Origin: JASLDZ01 sp964242895
Lineage (GTDB): Bacteria > Pseudomonadota > Alphaproteobacteria > Caulobacterales > Caulobacteraceae
Direction of reading: 5' to 3'
Assembly (NCBI GenBank): GCA_964242895.1
Contig: CAXTBN010000005.1
Location: 1-64,000, forward strand
DNA length: 64,000 nucleotides
Shown in pieces: positions 1-11,824 of this stretch. The notes below the pieces were generated by a model, which did no database searches, was not told the DNA's origin, and was given only the letters and a program-made list of their open reading frames with translations. Numbering within the stretch: position 1 is the stretch's first letter; every line of letters begins with the position of its first letter. The translations under genes and the position numbers were made by a program.

Positions 1-2
1 GC

Positions 3-443
3 CGACCGGGCGCCCTGCGGCTGACGCTCGACGCGGGCCGCGGCGCGTTCGACGGCATGTCGCACTCGGGCGTGCTGGTGATCCTGCGCAACGACGGCCC
101 CCGCGCCTGCGGCGTCCCCGGCCTGCCGCGGATCGAGGCGCTGGACTCCGCGGGCGCCCCCCTGCCCGTCGCACGCCGGGCGCCGCCCGGCATGCACCCC
201 GGCCCCGTGATCGTCCCGGTGCGGATCGCGCCCGGCGAGGCGGTGTCGACGCCCCTGCGCTAGGTGGCCGGGCCCGTGTTCGAGCACAACCGGTGCGTCT
301 CCCCCGCCGCGCTGCGCGTCACCGCCGGCGGCGTCGCGCTGCAGGCGCCCTGGGTCGGCGGCCAAGTGTGCGGCGAGGTCGGGGCCCCCGCCGGCCTCCA
401 GCAGCCGGTGCTCCGGCCCAGGCGGGAGATGTCGGCCCCCTGA
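3..443 (+). pseudogene. Secreted DUF4232-like protein, interrupted by an amber stop; 5' end off window
   Basis: The frame is open from the window edge to a TAG at 261-263 and then continues in the same frame to a TGA at 441-443. Residues on both sides read as one domain: GMSHSGVLVILRN and ACGVPGLP before the stop, and VAGPVFEHNRC and GGQVCGEVG after it. This is the usual pattern of a DUF4232-type secreted domain (small conserved Cys, N-G-P-x-x-C). The residue before VAGP in such domains is normally Trp, so a single TGG to TAG change would explain the break. It could be a real nonsense mutation, a sequencing error or suppressed. The N-terminus and signal peptide lie outside the window. The family assignment is from motif memory only. 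Confidence 0.6.
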
Positions 444-459
444 CGCGCGCGCCGCTAGG

Positions 460-473
460 CCGGCCGCGGCCGG
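460..473 (+). terminator. GC-rich perfect palindrome downstream of the broken gene
   Basis: Positions 460-473 form a perfect 14-bp palindrome (CCGGCCGCGGCCGG) 17 nt after the last stop of the upstream gene and before ileS. It could act as a transcription terminator stem, but no T-run follows and the background GC is high, so chance is possible. Confidence 0.25.
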
Positions 474-563
474 TCTGCTACAGCGCGGGCATGCTCACGG
501 GCCGCCCTCAGCGAATCCGCCGCCCGGCGTGACGCGGGAGCGAGGCTCCGCAGCGTCCGCCGG

Positions 564-3529
<2,966 letters not shown>

Positions 3530-3533
<4 letters not shown>

Positions 3534-4054
3534 GGCGCATCTCGGCCCTCGGCTGGGCGGCCTACGCCGCCGCGGGCGTCGTGCTCGCGCTCGACCAGCT
3601 CAGCAAATGGTGGGTGCTGGGACCGCTCGACCTGCCGTCGCGCGGACAGGTGCGCCTCCTGCCGCCGCTGCTCAACCTGACGCTCACGCACAATCCGGGG
3701 GTCTCCTTCGGCCTGCTCAGCGCGGGGGCCCTGTCGCGCTGGGGGCTGACGCTGTTCTCCGTCGTCGTCGCCGGCGCGCTCGGCGTCTGGGCGGCGCGGG
3801 CGGACAAGCGCGTGCAGGCGGCGGGGCTCGGGCTGATCATGGGCGGCGCGCTCGGAAACGCGCTCGACCGCCTGCGGCTGGGCGTGGTGACCGACTTCGT
3901 CGACGTCTCGGCCGCCCTGCCCTTATTCCCATGGATCTTCAACGTCGCCGACAGCGCCATCACCGTGGGCGTGGCCCTGCTGCTGCTGGAGAGCGTGCTC
4001 GCGCCCTCCGGCCCCAAGCCGACCAAGTCGTCCGCCCCGGAAAAGCCCGCCTGA
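3530..4054 (+). CDS. lspA: Lipoprotein signal peptidase (signal peptidase II)
   Basis: Inner-membrane aspartic peptidase that cleaves prolipoprotein signal peptides just before the lipidated Cys. The 174-residue product has four hydrophobic segments and the family motifs LDQLSKWW, NPGVSFGLL, GNALDRLRLG and FNVADSAI. The two catalytic aspartates sit in ALDR (about residue 114) and VADS (about 141). I chose the GTG at 3530 because it overlaps the ileS TGA as GTGA and places the first TM segment at the N-terminus; the frame is open further upstream, but that part is inside ileS. The enzyme would process the lipoproteins encoded here (BamF-like, PqiC, vWA lipoprotein). Confidence 0.95.
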
Positions 4055-4085
4055 CCTGCGACACGCCCTGCGACAGGGGGGCGCG

Positions 4086-4114
4086 CTGACCCGGCGCTCC
4101 CTTCGCGCTAGAAC
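4086..4114 (+). promoter_or_regulatory. Caulobacter-type housekeeping promoter upstream of the BamF-like gene
   Basis: A -10 element GCTAGAAC (4107-4114) matches the Caulobacter sigma-73 consensus GCTANAWC exactly. It is preceded by CTGACCC (4086-4092, consensus TTGNNNS) with a 14-nt spacer. The start codon at 4179 would give a leader of about 58 nt. Confidence 0.5.
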
Positions 4115-4178
4115 CCGCCCCTCTCCGCCCGGCCGTCCGCCCCCGAAGACGCGCCGCCGCGACCCGGAGCTTCCGCCC

Positions 4179-4769
4179 ATGGCCCGATTCGCCCTCCTGT
4201 CCTCCGTCCGGCTCCGCCCGCTCGCCGCGGCCGGCGTCCTCACCCTCGCCTGCGCGGCCCTCGCCGGCTGCGGGGGGACAGGCAAGGCGCTTGGCTTCGG
4301 CAAGGCCGCGCCCGACGAGTTCCGCACCGTGGCCAAGGCGCCCCTGGTGATCCCGCCCGACTACGCCCTGCGCCCGCCCAACCCGGGCGAGCCGCGCCCG
4401 CAGGAGCTGCAGCCGGAGAGCCAGGCGCGCGTGGCGCTGCTGGGCCGCCAGGCCGCCCTGCAGCGGTCGGACGGCGAGAGCCTGCTGGTCGCCAAGGCGG
4501 GCGGCGCCAAGGCCGACCCCCTGATCCGCTACGTGGTGGACGACGAGTACGGCTCGCTGACGCACAAGGAACGCTCGTTCGCCGACCGGGTGATGTTCTG
4601 GAAGAAGCCGGACGCCGCCGTGGTGCAGGGCGAGCAGCTGGCGCAGGTGACCGCCCCCGCCCCCCTCGACGCCAAGGCCGAGGAGGCCGAGGTCAAGAAG
4701 CTGACCGGCGGCAAGACGGTGGTGATCGCCCGCCAGCACTCCGACAAGGTGAAGCTGCCGGGCCTGTGA
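4179..4769 (+). CDS. DUF3035 lipoprotein, BamF-like BAM complex subunit
   Basis: A 196-residue outer-membrane lipoprotein. The signal peptide ends in the lipobox ALAGC (Cys about residue 28). A conserved segment KAPLVIPPDYALRPP follows, the short BamC-like motif that defines DUF3035 and the BamF subunit of the beta-barrel assembly machinery in Caulobacter-type alphaproteobacteria. The rest is charged and probably partly disordered, with a Lys-rich end. It sits in the ileS-lspA region typical of Caulobacterales. In relatives I recall M16 peptidase genes between this gene and mutL; they are absent here. Function is by family, not by direct evidence. Confidence 0.75.
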   Translation: MARFALLSSVRLRPLAAAGVLTLACAALAGCGGTGKALGFGKAAPDEFRTVAKAPLVIPPDYALRPPNPGEPRPQELQPESQARVALLGRQAALQRSDGESLLVAKAGGAKADPLIRYVVDDEYGSLTHKERSFADRVMFWKKPDAAVVQGEQLAQVTAPAPLDAKAEEAEVKKLTGGKTVVIARQHSDKVKLPGL

Positions 4770-4808
4770 TCGGCTAGGCTGGCGCGGCCCGAGTCGCGCC
4801 CCCGTCCC

Positions 4809-6668
4809 ATGCCGATCCGCCGCCTCCAACCCTCCACCGTCAACCGCATCGCCGCGGGCGAGGTGGTGGAGCGGCCGGCCAGCGCCGTGAAGGAGCTGGT
4901 GGAGAACGCGCTGGACGCGGGCGCCTCGCGCGTCGAGGTGCAGCTGGAGGGCGGCGGCCTGCGCCGCATCCTCGTCGCCGACGACGGCTCCGGCATCGCG
5001 CGCGACGAGCTGCCGCTGGCGGTGGAGCGCCACGCCACCTCCAAGCTCGCCGAGCACCCCGACGGCTCGGTGGACCTCCTGGACATCGCCACCCTGGGCT
5101 TCCGCGGCGAGGCCCTGCCCTCCATCGGCTCGGTGGCGCGGCTGACGGTGACCTCGCGCGCCAGGACCGCGGAGGGCGGCGCGGCCGCGGCTTGGCGCCT
5201 GACCGTCGACGCGGGCGCGCTCGACGGCCCCGCCCCCGCCGCCTTCCCCGGCCCGCACGGGACGCGGGTGGAGGTGTGCGACCTGTTCTACGCCACCCCC
5301 GCGCGGCTCAAGTTCGCCAAGGGAGAGCGTGCGGAGTCCATGGCCGTCTCCGAGGAGGTGCGCCGCCAGGCCATGGCGCACCCCGCCGTGACCTTCTCGC
5401 TGGACATCGACGGCCGCCGGATCCTGCGCCTGCCCGCCGAGGCGCAGGACGACGCCGGCCGCTTGGCGCGTCTCGCGGCGGTCTTGGGCCGCGGCTTCGG
5501 CGAGGACAGCTTCGCCCTCGACCAGGTCCGCGACGGCGTGCGGCTGCACGGGCGCGCGGGCGTGCCGACGGCCAGCCGGGGCAACGCGGCGCACCAGTAC
5601 CTGTTCGTCAACGGTCGGCCCGTGAAGGACCGGCTGCTGGCGGGCTCCCTGCGCGCCGCCTACGCCGACGTGTTGGCGCGCGACCGCCACCCCGCCGCCG
5701 TGCTGTTCCTGGAGCTCTCGCCGCAGGAGGTGGACGTCAATGTGCACCCGGCCAAGGCGGAGGTGCGCTTCCGCGAGCCCGCCCTGGTGCGCGGCCTGAT
5801 GGTCGGCGCCCTGCGCCACGCCCTCGCGGCGGGCGGCCACCGCAGCGCGGAGGCGAACGCGGGCGCCACGCTGGCCACCTTCCGCGCGGAAGCGCAGGGC
5901 GGACCGCGGCCGGCGAGCTTCGGCGGCTGGACGCCCCCGCCGTCCGCCGCGGGCTGGAGCGGCGCGGGCGTGTGGCGCGCGTCGGCCGCGCCCGCCCTGC
6001 CCGGCGTCGCCGAGGCGTCCGCGCGTGTGGAGGCGGACGCCGCTGACGAGGCCCCGCCCGCCGGCGCCGAGGGGATGGACGCCCTCGACTTCCCGCTGGG
6101 CGCGGCACGTGCGCAACTCCACGAGACCTACATCGTCGCCCAGACTCGCGAGGGGCTGGTGATCGTGGACCAGCACGCCGCGCACGAGCGCCTGGTCTAC
6201 GAGCGCATGAAGGCCGACGCCGCCCGCGGTCCCGTCCCCCGCCAGGCCCTGCTGCTGCCCGAGGTGGTGGAGCTCGACCCCGCGGAGGCCGCGCGCGTGG
6301 CCGACGCCGCGGAGGCGCTCGCCGCGCTGGGCCTGACCGTCGAGCCGTTCGGCCCGGGCGCGGTGCTGGTGCGCGAGACGCCCGCGGCGCTCGGCGGCGG
6401 CGATGTCGCCGCGCTGGTGCGCGACGTCGCCGACGACCTCGCGGAGCACGGCGCGGCGCTGGCGCTGGAGGAGCGGCTGCTGGCGGTGTTCGCCTCGGCC
6501 GCCTGCCGCGGCAGCGTGCGCGCCGGGCGTCGCCTCAGCGGCGCGGAGATGAACGCGCTCCTGCGCGAGATGGAGCGCACGCCGCTCTCCGGCCAGTGCA
6601 ACCACGGCCGCCCGACCTACGTGTCCCTTCGCCTGCAGGACGTGGAGCGGCTGTTCGGGCGGCGCTGA
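4809..6668 (+). CDS. mutL: DNA mismatch repair protein MutL
   Basis: MutL couples MutS mismatch recognition to strand incision. The 619-residue protein has the GHKL ATPase motifs ENALDAGA, ADDGSGIAR and TLGFRGEALPSI in the first 110 residues, the transducer domain with VDVNVHPAKAEVRF, a Pro/Ala-rich linker (about 340-420) and a C-terminal dimerisation domain. The C-terminal DQHAAHERLVYE matches the endonuclease motif DQHA(X)2E(X)4E, so this is the nicking type of MutL expected in bacteria without MutH. A CPLSGQCNHGRP-like end (SGQCNHGRPT) closes the active site. A GCTAGGC box at 4773-4779 could be its -10 region. Confidence 0.95.
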   Translation: MPIRRLQPSTVNRIAAGEVVERPASAVKELVENALDAGASRVEVQLEGGGLRRILVADDGSGIARDELPLAVERHATSKLAEHPDGSVDLLDIATLGFRGEALPSIGSVARLTVTSRARTAEGGAAAAWRLTVDAGALDGPAPAAFPGPHGTRVEVCDLFYATPARLKFAKGERAESMAVSEEVRRQAMAHPAVTFSLDIDGRRILRLPAEAQDDAGRLARLAAVLGRGFGEDSFALDQVRDGVRLHGRAGVPTASRGNAAHQYLFVNGRPVKDRLLAGSLRAAYADVLARDRHPAAVLFLELSPQEVDVNVHPAKAEVRFREPALVRGLMVGALRHALAAGGHRSAEANAGATLATFRAEAQGGPRPASFGGWTPPPSAAGWSGAGVWRASAAPALPGVAEASARVEADAADEAPPAGAEGMDALDFPLGAARAQLHETYIVAQTREGLVIVDQHAAHERLVYERMKADAARGPVPRQALLLPEVVELDPAEAARVADAAEALAALGLTVEPFGPGAVLVRETPAALGGGDVAALVRDVADDLAEHGAALALEERLLAVFASAACRGSVRAGRRLSGAEMNALLREMERTPLSGQCNHGRPTYVSLRLQDVERLFGRR

Positions 6669-6675
6669 GGCGCGC

Positions 6676-6867
6676 TCAGGCTCGGTCGGCCTCCCAGGCC
6701 CGCACCGCCGCCAGCCGGGCCCGTCGAGCCCGATGGAGCCACGCGCCCAGCCCCCAGCCGCCGACCTCGAGCGCGATGGAGACCTCCAGCGGCCCGTTCA
6801 GCACGAAGCTGGCGACGCCGGACGCCGCCAAGCCGAGGCTGACGGTCCACGCGGCCCAGCGCCCCAA
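6676..6867 (-). CDS. Small membrane protein, start unclear
   Basis: The frame encodes a protein-like sequence with one or two hydrophobic segments (AAWTVSLGLAASGVASFVLN and VSIALEVGGWGLGAWL) and a basic-acidic tail ending AVRAWEADRA. The only common alternative start is TTG at 6867 (63 aa). The same frame is open to 7074, and the extra residues also look coding (for example SPEAEALRRDLARPAG and SEFARWRRGTR), but this extension has no ATG or GTG. Either a rare start (CTG at 7057-7059 would give 128 aa) is used or the N-terminus was lost by mutation. Not recognised. It is convergent with mutL. Confidence 0.45.
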   Translation of the reverse strand: MGRWAAWTVSLGLAASGVASFVLNGPLEVSIALEVGGWGLGAWLHRARRARLAAVRAWEADRA

Positions 6868-7121
6868 CCGCGTCCCCCTTCGCCACCGCGCGAACTCGGA
6901 CGCACCCGCCGGACGCGCCAGATCGCGACGGAGCGCCTCCGCCTCCGGGCTGAGCTCGCCGGCCGCGGGGCGCGGCGTGGGACGGGCGGAAGCGGCCGCG
7001 GTGCGGCGGCCGAACGGGACGGACGTGGTCAGGCGCGCCTCCGAGAGCGAGGCGGGCAGACTGCCACGCCACTCTTAAGCTTTCGATGAGCGGAGGAGAG
7101 GCGGCCGAAGACACACCGCCA

Positions 7122-7150
7122 TTGCGCCCGCCCACCCGCGACGCTAGGCG
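7122..7150 (+). promoter_or_regulatory. Predicted leaderless promoter of the LLM oxidoreductase gene
   Basis: TTGCGC (7122-7127), a 17-nt spacer and TAGGCG (7145-7150) form a sigma-70-like promoter. The hexamer ends 7 nt before the ATG at 7158, so the predicted transcript begins at or next to the start codon. Confidence 0.5.
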
Positions 7151-7157
7151 CAGGGCC

Positions 7158-8201
7158 ATGGCCGCCGCGCTCGAGTTCGGGCTGGACACCTTCGGCGACG
7201 TCACCGCCGATGAGGAGGGCCGTCCGCTCGCCCCCGCCCAGGTGATCCGCGACGTCATCGCCGAGGCGCAGGCCGCCGAGGCGGCGGGCGTGGACGTGTT
7301 CGGCGTGGGCGAGCACCACCGTGACGACTTCGCCGTCTCCGCGCCGGAGGTGGTGCTGGCCGCCATCGCCGGCCGCACCTCGCGCATCCGCCTGACCTCG
7401 GCGGTGACCGTGCTCAGCTCCGACGATCCGGTGCGCGTCTTCCAGCGATTCTCCACGCTGGACGCCGTGTCCGCAGGACGCGCCGAGGTGGTGCTGGGGC
7501 GCGGCTCGTTCACCGAGTCCTTCCCCCTGTTCGGCCTGCCGCTCGATCAGTACGAGCGCCTGTTCGAGGAGAAGCTGGAGCTGTTCGCCGCGCTGCTGAA
7601 ACCAGGGCCTGTCACCTGGCGCGGCACGGTGCGCGCGCCCCTGCAGGCGCAGGAGGTGTTCCCGCCCGTGGAGCACCCGCCCCTGACCACCTGGGTGGGC
7701 GTGGGCGGCAGCCCAGAGTCGGTGGTGCGCGCCGTGCGCCACGACCTGCGGCTGATGCTGGCGGTGATCGGCGGCGACCCGCGCCGCTTCGCCGGCTACA
7801 TGGACCTGTACCGCCGCGCCTGCGCCCAGTTCAGCAAGCCCGTTCGCCCGGTCGGCGTGCACTCGCCCGGCTACGTCGCCGAGACCGACGCCCGGGCGCG
7901 CGAAGAGTTCTTCGCGCCGTACAAGGCCATGCGCGACCGCATCGGCCGCGAGCGCAGCTGGGCGCCCATGGCCCGCGCCGAGTTCGAGCGCGAGGCTGAC
8001 GACGGCTCGCTGTACGTGGGCTCGCCGGAGACGGTGGCCGCGCGCATCGCCGAGACGGTGCAGGCGCTCGGCGTCGGCCGTTTCGTGCTCAAGTACAGCG
8101 CCGGCCGCCTCGCCCACGCGCGCATGCTGGAGTGCATCCGCCTGTACGGCGAGGAGGTCGCGCCGCGGGTGCGCGAGCGGCTGCGGGCGAAGGCGGCGTG
8201 A
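7158..8201 (+). CDS. Luciferase-like flavin-dependent monooxygenase (LLM class)
   Basis: A 347-residue TIM-barrel flavin oxidoreductase of the bacterial luciferase-like superfamily; substrate unknown. Typical segments are DVFGVGEHHRDDFAVSAPE, the IRLTSAVTVLSSDDPVRVFQ strand, DAVSAGRAEVVLGRG and the C-terminal LYVGSPETVAARI. The overall pattern resembles the Atu2307/SP_0267 subgroup. I chose ATG 7158 over an upstream ATG at 7086 because homology begins with LEFGLDTFGD and because a good promoter places the transcript start there. The stop overlaps the pqiA GTG start (GTGA), so the gene is cotranscribed with pqiABC. Confidence 0.85.
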   Translation: MAAALEFGLDTFGDVTADEEGRPLAPAQVIRDVIAEAQAAEAAGVDVFGVGEHHRDDFAVSAPEVVLAAIAGRTSRIRLTSAVTVLSSDDPVRVFQRFSTLDAVSAGRAEVVLGRGSFTESFPLFGLPLDQYERLFEEKLELFAALLKPGPVTWRGTVRAPLQAQEVFPPVEHPPLTTWVGVGGSPESVVRAVRHDLRLMLAVIGGDPRRFAGYMDLYRRACAQFSKPVRPVGVHSPGYVAETDARAREEFFAPYKAMRDRIGRERSWAPMARAEFEREADDGSLYVGSPETVAARIAETVQALGVGRFVLKYSAGRLAHARMLECIRLYGEEVAPRVRERLRAKAA

Positions 8202-9463
8202 GCCTGGCCGCCGACGCCGCGGACACGGGCGACGAGGTCGGCTGCCCGCACTGCGGCGCACTGCAGAGGCTCCCGCCGCCGCACCGCGCCTCCACCGTCT
8301 CCTGCGGCGTCTGCCGCTCGGAGCTGGAGCGCACCACGGGCCGCAGCCTCGACGCGGCGCTGGGGCTGGCGGCCTCGACGTTCCTGCTGCTGATCCCCGC
8401 CAACCTGCTGCCGTTCCTGTCGACGGGCGTGCTCGGCGTGGAGCGCAACAGCCGGCTGAGCTCGGGCGCGATCGCCATGTGGACGGACGGGTGGGCGCTG
8501 CTGGGGGTCGCGATCGGCCTGTTCGTAGTCGTGTTCCCGCTCCTGCGCTTCGGCCTGCTGACGGCGGTGCTCGGCGCCCTGCGGCTGGGCCGGCGGCCGG
8601 CGTGGCTGGGGTTGGCCTTCCGCGTGGCCAACGAGCTGCAGACCTGGGCCATGCTCGACGTCTTCCTGCTCGGTCTGTGGGTCGCCTACGAGCGGCTGAA
8701 GGCGACGGTGGACGTGGACATCGGCGCGGGCGGCAAGTGCTTCATCGCCGCCGCCATCCTGAGCCTCGGCGTCCGGGCGGCGCTGGACAAGCGCGCGATC
8801 TGGCGGCTGATCGGGTCCGAGCGGCCCGCGCCGGTGGGCGAGGCCGTCAGCGCCTGCCTGTCCTGCGAACTCCTCGTGCCCGCCTCCGCCGAGGGCCGGC
8901 CCTGCCCGCGCTGCGGCGACACCGTGTCCTCGCGCGAGCCACAGGGCGTGAGCCGCGCCACGGCGCTGACGGTGGCGGGCCTGCTGCTCTACATTCCCGC
9001 CAACCTGCTGCCGATCGCGACGCTGCCCATCGGTGTGACGCCCACCAAGTACACCGTGCTGCAGGGCGTGATCGACCTCGTGCAGGCCGGGCTGTCGGGA
9101 CTTGCGCTGTTGGTGTTCACGGCGAGCTTCGCCATCCCCTTCCTCAAGCTCGCCGGCCTGGGCTGGTGCGTGACTTCGGTGCTGCGGCGCTCGCCGCGCC
9201 GGCTGGTGCTGAAGACGCGGGTGTACCGAATCGTGGAGGAGATCGGGCGGTGGTCTATGGTGGACCCCTTCGTGATCGCATGCTTCGTGCCGGTGATGCG
9301 CTACAACACCTTCATCTACGGTCGCGCCGAGCCCGCCGCCCCGGCCTTCGCCGGCGTCGTCGTGCTGACCATGCTGGCCGCGCGCCTGTTCGACCCCCGC
9401 GCCATGTGGGACGCCGCGGCCCGTGGCCGCTCCGGCCGTGACGGGATGCGCTCCGCCGCATGA
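8198..9463 (+). CDS. pqiA: PqiA family inner-membrane protein
   Basis: A 421-residue integral membrane protein of the PqiA/YebS family, which works with MCE proteins in phospholipid movement between inner and outer membranes. It has two tandem halves, each starting with a zinc ribbon: CPHC and CGVC near residues 16-35, CLSC and CPRC near 225-250. Each half has about four TM segments and the repeated IPANLLP motif (IPANLLPFLST and IPANLLPIATL). GTG at 8198 overlaps the upstream stop. The pqiB start overlaps its stop as ATGA, so translation is coupled through the operon. Confidence 0.9.
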   Translation: MSLAADAADTGDEVGCPHCGALQRLPPPHRASTVSCGVCRSELERTTGRSLDAALGLAASTFLLLIPANLLPFLSTGVLGVERNSRLSSGAIAMWTDGWALLGVAIGLFVVVFPLLRFGLLTAVLGALRLGRRPAWLGLAFRVANELQTWAMLDVFLLGLWVAYERLKATVDVDIGAGGKCFIAAAILSLGVRAALDKRAIWRLIGSERPAPVGEAVSACLSCELLVPASAEGRPCPRCGDTVSSREPQGVSRATALTVAGLLLYIPANLLPIATLPIGVTPTKYTVLQGVIDLVQAGLSGLALLVFTASFAIPFLKLAGLGWCVTSVLRRSPRRLVLKTRVYRIVEEIGRWSMVDPFVIACFVPVMRYNTFIYGRAEPAAPAFAGVVVLTMLAARLFDPRAMWDAAARGRSGRDGMRSAA

Positions 9464-11157
9464 GCGACCCGTCCCCGTCCCCCGCCGACGGCGTGCGCCG
9501 CACGGACGCGCGCGAGCACCTGACCCGCTGGCCCGGCTTGGTGTGGGCCGTTCCCGCCGCCGCCCTGCTGGTGGTGCTCTACCTGGGCCTGCAGGCGCTG
9601 GCGCACCGGGGCGTGGACATCCTGGTGACCTTCAGCTCGGCCGCCGACGCCAAGCCCGGCGACACGCAGGTGATCTACAAGGGCCTGAGCATCGGTCGCG
9701 TGACCAAGGTCCACCTGTCACCCGACCGCCAGCACGTGGAGATGACGTTGCGCATGTCGCCGCAGTCCGAGCCGCTGCTGCGCGAGGGCGCGGTGTTTTG
9801 GCTGGTGGGGGCCAAGCCGAGCCTGACCGACATCAGCTCGGTGAAGGCGGCGCTGGCGGGCGTGGCCATCGGCGTGGCGCCCGGGACCGGCCGGCCGACG
9901 CGCCGCTTCGCGGGCCTGGACGAGCCGCCGGTTGTGCTGCCCGGCACGCCGGGCCGGTACTTCGAGCTGATCTCCCGGGAGGCCGGCACCGCCCATCCCG
10001 GTGGGGACGTGTTCTACCACGGCCAGGCCGTGGGCAAGGTCGTCGCCCAGACGCTGCGCGGGCAGAATGACTTCCTGGACCGCATCTTCGTGCAGGCGCC
10101 CTACGACCGCTTCGTCCATCGCGGCACGCTCTTCTATGGCACCAGCCCCGTGCAGGTGAGCTTCTCCGGCGGCGGCATCTCCACCCAGATCGCGCCGGGC
10201 GGCGCGGCGCTGAGCGGCGGCGTGGAGTTCGACACGCCGCAGGAGCTCCTCGACCAGCCGGCGGCCGCCGCGGACGCCCGCTTCCCGCTCTACGGCGACA
10301 AGGGGCGCGCCCTCACCGGCCCGCGCGGGCCGCAGGTGTTCTACACCGTGATGTTCTCCGATCCCGTAGGCGACCTGGAGGTCGGTTCGCCCGTGCGGCT
10401 GCGCGGCTTCCAGGTCGGCACCGTGGCCTCGCGCACGCTGCGCTACGCGCCGGGGTCGGACACGCTCACCACTCCCGTGACGGTGGCCCTCGAGCCCGAC
10501 CGGCTGAACCCGGCCAACGGCCTGTCCGACCCCAACGACGACCTCACGGGCCCGACGGACGCTCTGGTCGGCCACCTGCTCGCGCAGGGCTACCGCGCGC
10601 GCCTGTCGCAGCAGCCGCCGCTGGTGGGCGGCCGCGTGGTGGACCTCGTCAGGATTCCCGGCGCGCATGGCGGCCTGATCGGTGCGCGCGGCGAGCTGGC
10701 CTTCCCGGAGATCCCCTCGACCTCGTCGGGCGACATCGACGCCATCATGGGCAAGGTCGACGACATCCTGTCCAAGGTGCAGCAGGTGCCCATCGCCGAG
10801 ATCGGCGGCGACGTGCGCCGCATCACTTCCAGGCTCTCGTCCATCCTCAACTCGCCGAAGCTGGACCACAGCATCAGCAGCCTTGAGGACACGCTGGACC
10901 GGGTGGACAGCACCGTGAAGGACGTCCAGCCCAAGGTCGGCCCAATGGTGGACAACCTGAACCGGGCCGCCGACCAGATCCAGGCGCTGACCACCTCGGC
11001 CAACGCCCTGATCTCGACGGACGGCGCGACGGAGGACGCCAGCGTGCCGGGCGCCCTGCGCCAATTGACGGACGCCGCGCGCAGCCTGCGCTCGCTGGCC
11101 GACTACCTGACGCGCCATCCGGAGGCGATCCTGCGCGGCAAGGCGAAGACGAAATGA
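9460..11157 (+). CDS. pqiB: PqiB, MCE-domain intermembrane lipid transport protein
   Basis: A 565-residue periplasm-spanning protein anchored by one N-terminal TM helix (about residues 28-48). Three MCE/MlaD domains follow, each with the G-x-x-V-x-Y/R-G-x-x-x-G-x-V core: QVIYKGLSIGRVTKV, VFYHGQAVGKVVAQ and PVRLRGFQVGTVAS. The C-terminal 150 residues are helical and coiled-coil-like (DIDAIMGKVDDILSKVQQ onward), as in PqiB tubes. It would bridge PqiA in the inner membrane and PqiC at the outer membrane. Length is close to the E. coli protein. Start and stop overlap neighbours by 4 nt. Confidence 0.92.
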   Translation: MSDPSPSPADGVRRTDAREHLTRWPGLVWAVPAAALLVVLYLGLQALAHRGVDILVTFSSAADAKPGDTQVIYKGLSIGRVTKVHLSPDRQHVEMTLRMSPQSEPLLREGAVFWLVGAKPSLTDISSVKAALAGVAIGVAPGTGRPTRRFAGLDEPPVVLPGTPGRYFELISREAGTAHPGGDVFYHGQAVGKVVAQTLRGQNDFLDRIFVQAPYDRFVHRGTLFYGTSPVQVSFSGGGISTQIAPGGAALSGGVEFDTPQELLDQPAAAADARFPLYGDKGRALTGPRGPQVFYTVMFSDPVGDLEVGSPVRLRGFQVGTVASRTLRYAPGSDTLTTPVTVALEPDRLNPANGLSDPNDDLTGPTDALVGHLLAQGYRARLSQQPPLVGGRVVDLVRIPGAHGGLIGARGELAFPEIPSTSSGDIDAIMGKVDDILSKVQQVPIAEIGGDVRRITSRLSSILNSPKLDHSISSLEDTLDRVDSTVKDVQPKVGPMVDNLNRAADQIQALTTSANALISTDGATEDASVPGALRQLTDAARSLRSLADYLTRHPEAILRGKAKTK

Positions 11158-11798
11158 GCCCTTCCCCACTTCCCCGCTGCGCCGCGGCCGCGCTCGCAGC
11201 CCTCGCGACCGCGCTCCTGGCCGGGTGCGCCGGCGCACCCACGCGCATCCACACGCTGGAGGCCTCGGGGCCCGGGGCGGCCGCCGCCTCGGGCTGGGCG
11301 CGCGGGTCGTTCCGGCTGGATGCGGTGCACGTCCCCCCCGCCTTCGACCGGCCGGAGCTGGTGCGCCGCACCGACCCGTACACGGTGGTGCTGAGCGACA
11401 ACGACCGCTGGGCCGCGCCCCTGGGCGAACTCGTCCGCCGCACCCTGACGCAGGACCTGGAGCGCCGGCTGCCGCCGGGCGTCGTCGTCTACCCCGACGC
11501 GCCGAAGCCGCCCGCCGCGGCGGGGCTGGTCGTCGACATCCTCTCCGTGCACCCCGGCGCGGACGGGGTGACCATGGACGCGAGCTGGACCTGGATCGCG
11601 CCTCGAGCGCCCGTCACGCGGACGACGGTCGGCGGTGTTGCGGTCATCACGGCCCCCGCGCCCGTCGCCCTGCCCTCCCGCCCCGTGCACCTGACCACCC
11701 CGGCGGCCGGGACAGACGTCCAGGCGATCGCGCCCGAGCTCAGCGCGCTGTTGGCGCAGCTCGCCGACCGCATCGCCGCGGACGGACGGCAGGGCTGA
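11154..11798 (+). CDS. pqiC: PqiC, ABC-type transport auxiliary lipoprotein
   Basis: A 214-residue outer-membrane lipoprotein: the signal peptide ends in the lipobox LLAGC (Cys about residue 25). A domain of the PqiC/YmbA type follows (FRLDAVHVPPAFDRPELV, WAAPLGELVRRTLTQDLERRLP). In E. coli the homologue anchors the PqiB tube at the outer membrane. It is the last gene of the LLM-pqiABC operon and is convergent with the next operon; only 26 nt separate the stops, and I see no clear terminator hairpin there. Confidence 0.88.
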   Translation: MSPSPLPRCAAAALAALATALLAGCAGAPTRIHTLEASGPGAAAASGWARGSFRLDAVHVPPAFDRPELVRRTDPYTVVLSDNDRWAAPLGELVRRTLTQDLERRLPPGVVVYPDAPKPPAAAGLVVDILSVHPGADGVTMDASWTWIAPRAPVTRTTVGGVAVITAPAPVALPSRPVHLTTPAAGTDVQAIAPELSALLAQLADRIAADGRQG

Positions 11799-11824
11799 CC
11801 CACGCTGAAGGCCGCGCCCGCGGG

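Noticed and set aside
3960..6605. Long minus-strand open frame (881 codons) over mutL
   Set aside because: It is the mirror of a clear mutL gene; composition is His/Gln/Arg/Gly-rich with no family motif, as expected of antisense frames in very GC-rich DNA.
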